Origin: Trueperaceae bacterium
GTDB taxonomy: Bacteria; Deinococcota; Deinococci; Deinococcales; Trueperaceae
NCBI GenBank assembly: GCA_007128755.1
Contig: SKWV01000165.1
Location: 1 to 5,552 of the forward strand
DNA: 5,552 nucleotides
Direction of reading: 5' to 3'
Positions within the stretch are counted from its first letter, which is position 1; each line of letters opens with the position of its first letter. Below, one piece after another: positions 1 through 5,552 of this stretch. Below the pieces are notes generated by a model, which saw only the letters and a program-made list of their open reading frames with translations, was not told the DNA's origin and did no database searches. A program made the translations under genes and the position numbers.

Positions 1-1250
1 CCCGCGAAGTCGCCCTGCTGGTACTGCGCGAGTCCGGCCCAGAGCTGCGCCGAGGCGCTCCCGGGACGAGCCTGGACGACGCGGGCGAACTCGCTGGAGG
101 CGCCGGCGTAATCGCCCTGCGCGTAGAGGGCCCGACCGATGATGAAGCGCGCTTGGCTCTGGGCTTCACCGTCGTTGGTGTGATCGAGCACGGCGCGGGC
201 GGCCTGCAGCGCTTCGTCGCTCATCGCCAGCTGATCGTAGGCGCTGGCGAGCGCCAGCTGGACGTCGGGGCTGTCGGGCTTGATGGCGCCGGCGTCCTCG
301 AGCGGAGCGAGCGCGCTGCGCGGCTGGCCGCTCAGGAGGAACCCCACGCCGAGGTTGTAGCGAGCCTCCCACGAGGTGGGGTCGATCTCGGCGGCGCGTC
401 CGAACGACTGCGCGGCTTCGCCGTCGCGGCCGAGGCCACGCTGCAGCTCGCCCAGGGCGATGAGGGAGTTCGCCTCGCCGGGAGCGTCGTTGGCCTCCGC
501 CGCCTTGCGCGTGGCGCGCTCGAGCGCGCGGAGCGCGTAGTCGATCTGCCCCGCGTCGACGTACACCTCGGCGATGAGCGCGCTGAAGCGGTAGTCGCTC
601 GTGCGAGCCTCGATGTCGGTGAGTTCGGCGAGGGCCTCGATGCCGCGGCCGGCGTTCACGAGCGCGGCGCCGCGGTTGAACGCCAGGTCGACGTCGTCAG
701 GCCGGAGCTTGAGCGCCTCCCCGTAGGCCCCGGCTGCGCCGTCGAAGTCGCTCGTCAGCACGAGCTGACCCGCGAGCCCGATGTAGGCGTTGAGTCGTTC
801 GGACTCGAGGGAGCCATCGGAGGCGTCGGTGAGCGCGCGACGGAAGGCCGCCGCCGCGTCGGCCGGGCGGCGGAGACGCGCGAGCGTCACCCCGCGGTTG
901 AAGTGCCCGTCGAACCGCTCGGGGTAGAGCCGCGTGACTTCGTTGAACGCGAAGAGCGCCGCCTGGAAGTCGCCGCGGCCGAACTCGACGAGGCCGAGCC
1001 CGAAGTGGGCGTCGCCGGTCAGGTAGTCCACCGCGATGGCCTCGAGGTAGGCGTCCTTGGCGCCGTCGACATCGCCCGCCTCGTACTGGGCGTTGCCGAG
1101 GCGTGTCCATGCATCCGCGTCGCCGGGACGCTCCTGCACCGCCGCGCGGAGTTCGGCGACCGAAGCCTGAGCCAGCGCAGACGCGCCGAGCGCCGCGGTG
1201 ATCGCGACCAGCAACCCGAGGGCGCCTCGCCTGACGATGTCCATCTGCAT
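1..1250 (-). CDS. Exported tetratricopeptide-repeat (TPR) protein, C-terminus beyond the left edge
   Basis: 416 residues are visible and the frame is still open at the window edge. Residues 1-29 look like a Sec signal peptide: RR at 7-8, a hydrophobic core at about 10-25, and ALAQA before a likely cleavage after A29. The mature part is almost entirely TPR helices. About ten 34-residue units can be read, near 44-77, 79-112, 113-146, 151-186, 187-220, 221-254, 256-293, 294-327, 328-360 and 361-398, and an eleventh is cut. Typical spacings are visible, such as W48-L51-G52-Y56 and Y298-L300-G301, with P at several unit ends. No catalytic domain is seen. TPR proteins usually hold partner proteins, so an extracytoplasmic or periplasmic scaffold is likely; the partner is unknown. 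ATG 1250 is chosen because GGAGG lies 5 nt upstream; ATG 1244 and an in-frame ATG at 1283 without a Shine-Dalgarno are alternatives. It lies 174 bp downstream of rlmN on the same strand. Confidence 0.88.
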   Translation of the reverse strand, partial: MQMDIVRRGALGLLVAITAALGASALAQASVAELRAAVQERPGDADAWTRLGNAQYEAGDVDGAKDAYLEAIAVDYLTGDAHFGLGLVEFGRGDFQAALFAFNEVTRLYPERFDGHFNRGVTLARLRRPADAAAAFRRALTDASDGSLESERLNAYIGLAGQLVLTSDFDGAAGAYGEALKLRPDDVDLAFNRGAALVNAGRGIEALAELTDIEARTSDYRFSALIAEVYVDAGQIDYALRALERATRKAAEANDAPGEANSLIALGELQRGLGRDGEAAQSFGRAAEIDPTSWEARYNLGVGFLLSGQPRSALAPLEDAGAIKPDSPDVQLALASAYDQLAMSDEALQAARAVLDHTNDGEAQSQARFIIGRALYAQGDYAGASSEFARVVQARPGSASAQLWAGLAQYQQGDFA

Positions 1251-1255
1251 CCCTG

Positions 1256-1260
1256 CCTCC
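1256..1260 (-). promoter_or_regulatory. Ribosome binding site of the TPR gene
   Basis: GGAGG on the minus strand, 5 nt before ATG 1250. This decides the start: the in-frame ATG at 1283 has only CTGG directly upstream, and ATG 1244 would be 11 nt away. Confidence 0.75.
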
Positions 1261-1314
1261 GTGTCGCTGTGCGGCGTGCGCATCCAGCGTGCGTGACGGT
1301 AGTTCGTGGCGGTC

Positions 1315-1348
1315 ACTATAGTCGAGAGCGACCTACGCCCCTTGTGAA
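1315..1348 (-). promoter_or_regulatory. Candidate promoter of the TPR gene
   Basis: On the minus strand TATAGT (1320-1315) differs from the TATAAT consensus at one position. Upstream lies TTCACAAGGGGC (1348-1337). TTCACA is like a -35 box but sits 22 nt from the -10, longer than the usual 16-18. At exactly 17 nt spacing the hexamer is AAGGGG, which is not -35-like. The predicted transcript start is near 1308, giving a leader of about 58 nt. A similar element with the same offset lies before ftsH. The TPR gene may therefore have its own promoter rather than depending only on rlmN read-through. Confidence 0.45.
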
Positions 1349-1387
1349 ATGCCGTACGGGCTGGCTGCACGGGAGCCTGCCGCGCGA

Positions 1388-1421
1388 GCCCTCGGCGTCG
1401 CCGCGACCGGACGACGAGGGC
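1388..1421 (-). terminator. Stem-loop after rlmN, possible terminator without a U tract
   Basis: An inverted repeat begins 3 nt after the rlmN stop codon. GCCCTCG (1388-1394) pairs fully with CGAGGGC (1415-1421); after one mismatch, CGTC (1396-1399) pairs with GACG (1410-1413), leaving a 10-nt loop. No T run follows on the minus strand, so a standard intrinsic terminator is not supported. It could be a U-less terminator or a 3' end stabiliser that separates rlmN from the TPR gene. Confidence 0.35.
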
Positions 1422-1424
1422 ATG

Positions 1425-2501
1425 CTACGGCCGGGGTCCCGCCTCTGGGGTGGCCTTTCCGGCAGCGCCGCGCAGCGAGAGCTGGCCACACGCGCCGCCG
1501 GCGTCCCGGCCGCGCGAGAACCGCACCGACACCGACACCGCCGCGCGCTCCAGGACCGCCTCGAAGGCGTCGATGCGCGCCCGGGGGGAGGTCCGGAAGC
1601 CCGACTGCGGCCAGGGGTTGAAGGGGATCAGGTTCACATGCGCACGAAGCCCCACGAGCAGGCCGGCGAGCGCCCGCGCCTGCTGGAGCGAGTCGTTCAC
1701 GCCGTCGAGCATCGTGTACTCGATCGTCACGCGGCGACCGCCCGTCGCCTGCCAATGATGCAGCGACGAAATGATCTCGGCGATCGGTGCCGCGTGCGCG
1801 GTCGGGATGATCCGCCGCCTCGTCTCTTCGTCGGGGGCATGCAGGCTCACGGCGAGCACGAGCGGCAGACCCTCGTCGGCCAGCTTGCGGATCCGGCTCG
1901 GCAGGCCCACCGTCGAGAGCGTGATGCGCCGCGGCGACATCGCCAGCGCCTCCGGGTCGATCATCGTCCGCACGGCGCCGACGGCGGCGTCGTAGTTCAG
2001 CAGCGCCTCGCCCATGCCCATCAGCACCACGTTGCGGATCTCGCGCGGGGCGAAGCCCTCGCCCCAGGCGACGGCGAGCAGCTGCGCGACGATCTCGCCG
2101 CGCGTGAGGTTGCGGCCGAAGCCGAGCGCGCCCGTGGCGCAGAAGGCGCAGCCGGCGGGGCAGCCGACCATCGACGAGACGCAGACGGTCTTGCGGTCGT
2201 CGTAGGGCATGTACACGGCCTCGGTGCGCTGGCCGTCGGGCAGGGTGAGGAGGTAGCGGACCGACCCGTCGGCGCTGGGGAACCGCTCCACGCGGTCGAA
2301 CGGGTCGAGGCGGTAGCGCTGCGCCAACGTCGTCCGCCACGCCTCCGGGAGGTCGGTCATCTCGGCATAGGAGCGCGCGCCGCGACGGTAGAGCCACGTG
2401 GCGAGCTGGGCGCGGCGGTACGACCCGCCACCGTCCGGGATCGGCAGGTCGGCCACGGCGAGATCGAAGGGCGAGGGTAGCGAGGCGCTCACGCCGACCA
2501 C
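1425..2501 (-). CDS. rlmN: Dual-specificity 23S rRNA/tRNA adenine C2-methyltransferase RlmN (radical SAM)
   Basis: RlmN uses a 4Fe-4S cluster and S-adenosylmethionine to methylate C2 of A2503 in 23S rRNA and of A37 in some tRNAs, aiding translational accuracy in the cytoplasm. The 358 residues fit the family. The N-terminal accessory domain covers about 1-95 and the radical SAM barrel about 100-335. The cluster motif is C114-x3-C118-x2-C121. C107 and C338 (in ACGQL) match E. coli C118 and C355, the second being the cysteine that carries the methyl group. Other family signatures are VSLHAPDEETRRRIIPT (218-234), YTMLDGVNDS (262-271) and VNLIPFNPWPQSGFRTS (289-305). The usual MGMGEPLLN is MGMGEALLN here (161-169). 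The start is a GTG at 2501, in-frame stop upstream at 2532-2534; GTG 2492 would remove three residues. Neither has a clear Shine-Dalgarno, so the exact start is uncertain. The related resistance enzyme Cfr is less likely given the housekeeping context. Confidence 0.95.
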   Translation of the reverse strand: MVGVSASLPSPFDLAVADLPIPDGGGSYRRAQLATWLYRRGARSYAEMTDLPEAWRTTLAQRYRLDPFDRVERFPSADGSVRYLLTLPDGQRTEAVYMPYDDRKTVCVSSMVGCPAGCAFCATGALGFGRNLTRGEIVAQLLAVAWGEGFAPREIRNVVLMGMGEALLNYDAAVGAVRTMIDPEALAMSPRRITLSTVGLPSRIRKLADEGLPLVLAVSLHAPDEETRRRIIPTAHAAPIAEIISSLHHWQATGGRRVTIEYTMLDGVNDSLQQARALAGLLVGLRAHVNLIPFNPWPQSGFRTSPRARIDAFEAVLERAAVSVSVRFSRGRDAGGACGQLSLRGAAGKATPEAGPRP

Positions 2502-2528
2502 GCTAACGCACGCCGGCGCCGCCCGGGG

Positions 2529-2543
2529 CGGTCAGGCTGACCG
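2529..2543. promoter_or_regulatory. Perfect 15-bp dyad in the rlmN-glgC divergent spacer, operator-like
   Basis: CGGTCAGGCTGACCG is a perfect inverted repeat: two 7-bp arms around one central base (2536). A 1-nt loop cannot form an RNA hairpin, so if functional it more likely binds a dimeric protein on DNA. It starts 28 bp upstream of the rlmN start. Its centre is about 41 bp upstream of the transcript start implied by the candidate glgC -10, a position typical of activators that touch RNA polymerase. No regulator gene is visible nearby, so the binding protein is unknown. Confidence 0.45.
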
Positions 2544-2564
2544 TCCAGGCGGCGTCCGCTGCGG

Positions 2565-2570
2565 TAGCAT
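2565..2570 (+). promoter_or_regulatory. Weak candidate -10 box for glgC
   Basis: TAGCAT fits the TANNNT pattern of a -10 box and would start a transcript near 2577, about 107 nt before the glgC start. No good -35 lies at 17 nt spacing (CGTCCA at 2542-2547). The 15-bp dyad ends within that region, which would suit an activator-dependent promoter. The match is weak and other boxes are possible. Confidence 0.2.
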
Positions 2571-2668
2571 GGCTCCACACCGAAGAGGCCCGTCCCTCGC
2601 GAGCAAAGCCAGCCGATCGCGACCACCACCTTCGACGGGCCGCCGACCGCTACGACTCTGTTCGGACC

Positions 2669-2675
2669 GAGGAGG
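2669..2675 (+). promoter_or_regulatory. Ribosome binding site of glgC
   Basis: GAGGAGG lies 8 nt before ATG 2684, a strong Shine-Dalgarno that fixes the glgC start. Confidence 0.8.
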
Positions 2676-2683
2676 CCGTCTTC

Positions 2684-3937
<1,254 letters not shown>

Positions 3938-3939
3938 AC

Positions 3940-3963
3940 CGGCGGCGCCCGCGAGCGCCGCCG
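3940..3963 (+). terminator. GC-rich hairpin after glgC, possible terminator without a U tract
   Basis: A perfect 9-bp stem, CGGCGGCGC (3940-3948) with GCGCCGCCG (3955-3963), around a 6-nt loop, begins 2 nt after the glgC stop codon. The sequence that follows is CAAGCCCGCC, with no T run. Position and stability favour a transcript-end role, but it does not meet the standard intrinsic-terminator pattern. Confidence 0.45.
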
Positions 3964-3990
3964 CAAGCCCGCCCGGCTGCCGTCCTACCG

Positions 3991-4024
3991 CTTACAAAGG
4001 GCTCATGGCGCGGAGTGCTACGCT
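3991..4024 (+). promoter_or_regulatory. Candidate promoter of ftsH
   Basis: CTTACAAAGGGC (3991-4002) lies upstream of TACGCT (4019-4024), a TANNNT -10-like box. CTTACA resembles a -35 box but at 22 nt spacing. The upstream element matches 9 of 12 positions of the one before the TPR gene, at the identical distance from the -10-like box, which is the main support. The predicted start near 4031 gives a leader of about 100 nt for ftsH. Confidence 0.35.
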
Positions 4025-4045
4025 AGCTCGACTGACGGGGTTGGG

Positions 4046-4057
4046 CGCACCGGTGCG
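4046..4057. promoter_or_regulatory. 12-bp perfect palindrome in the ftsH leader
   Basis: CGCACCGGTGCG is self-complementary with no central spacer. It lies about 15-25 bp downstream of the predicted ftsH transcript start, where a bound repressor could block transcription. Such palindromes also occur by chance in GC-rich DNA, so support is weak. Confidence 0.2.
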
Positions 4058-4120
4058 AACCGGGCGCGGAGCCGACCGTCGCGTCGCGCGCCGCGGACGG
4101 CCGCGCTCGGCGTAACCCCT

Positions 4121-4125
4121 GGAGG
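4121..4125 (+). promoter_or_regulatory. Ribosome binding site of ftsH, supports a TTG start
   Basis: GGAGG lies 6 nt before TTG 4132. The first in-frame ATG (4165) would cut into the first membrane segment and has no Shine-Dalgarno, so the TTG is the likely start. Confidence 0.75.
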
Positions 4126-4131
4126 CAGCCG

Positions 4132-5552
<1,421 letters not shown>

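Noticed and set aside
697..1110. Minus-strand open frame of 137 codons within the TPR gene
   Set aside because: Shifted frame, Arg/Gly-rich, no motif. The TPR frame runs unbroken through the region.
1333..2397. Minus-strand open frame of 354 codons within rlmN
   Set aside because: A shifted reading of rlmN, very rich in Arg and Ala. All radical SAM motifs fall in the other frame.
153..2480. Plus-strand open frame of 775 codons across the TPR gene and rlmN
   Set aside because: It is the exact codon-aligned antisense of both minus-strand genes. A stop there would need a TTA, CTA or TCA sense codon, which this GC-rich genome avoids. Its translation is V/R/E/A-rich with no recognisable domain, while the minus strand encodes clear TPR and RlmN proteins.
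4091..4106. Short inverted repeat (CGCGG with CCGCG) in the ftsH leader
   Set aside because: Only 5 bp, in very GC-rich sequence, and it does not involve the ribosome binding site at 4121-4125.

Overview
The window is a GC-rich bacterial chromosomal segment with strong G/C preference at third codon positions. The FtsH AAA+ core (for example IDELDSIG, then GAGIGGGHDEREQ) and the GlgC sequence resemble, from memory, proteins of the Deinococcus-Thermus phylum (Deinococcota). A Truepera-like lineage is a plausible guess but cannot be proven here. Nothing suggests a plasmid, phage or island: there is no transposase, integrase, CRISPR array, tRNA or rRNA.

Layout. Two genes point left and two point right, divided by a 182-bp divergent spacer (2502-2683). 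Leftward: rlmN (2501-1425, 23S rRNA/tRNA adenine C2-methyltransferase), then an exported tetratricopeptide-repeat protein (from 1250, running off the left edge). Rightward: glgC (2684-3937, ADP-glucose pyrophosphorylase), then ftsH (from a TTG at 4132, running off the right edge). The TPR gene and ftsH are cut by the window ends, and each is read through to the edge in its own frame.

Non-coding stretches are all under 200 bp. 1251-1424 holds a stem-loop just after rlmN, a candidate promoter and the ribosome binding site of the TPR gene. 2502-2683 holds a perfect 15-bp dyad, a weak candidate -10 and the glgC ribosome binding site. 3938-4131 holds a 9-bp GC hairpin just after glgC, a candidate promoter, a 12-bp palindrome and the ftsH ribosome binding site.

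The four genes do not form one pathway. They cover translation accuracy (RlmN), glycogen or alpha-glucan synthesis (GlgC), membrane protein quality control (FtsH) and an unassigned exported scaffold (TPR). I see no previously undescribed system. The items most worth a second look are regulatory: the 15-bp dyad between rlmN and glgC, and a similar element at the same offset from a -10-like box upstream of both the TPR gene and ftsH. An unusual Pro-to-Ala change in a conserved RlmN motif is also notable.
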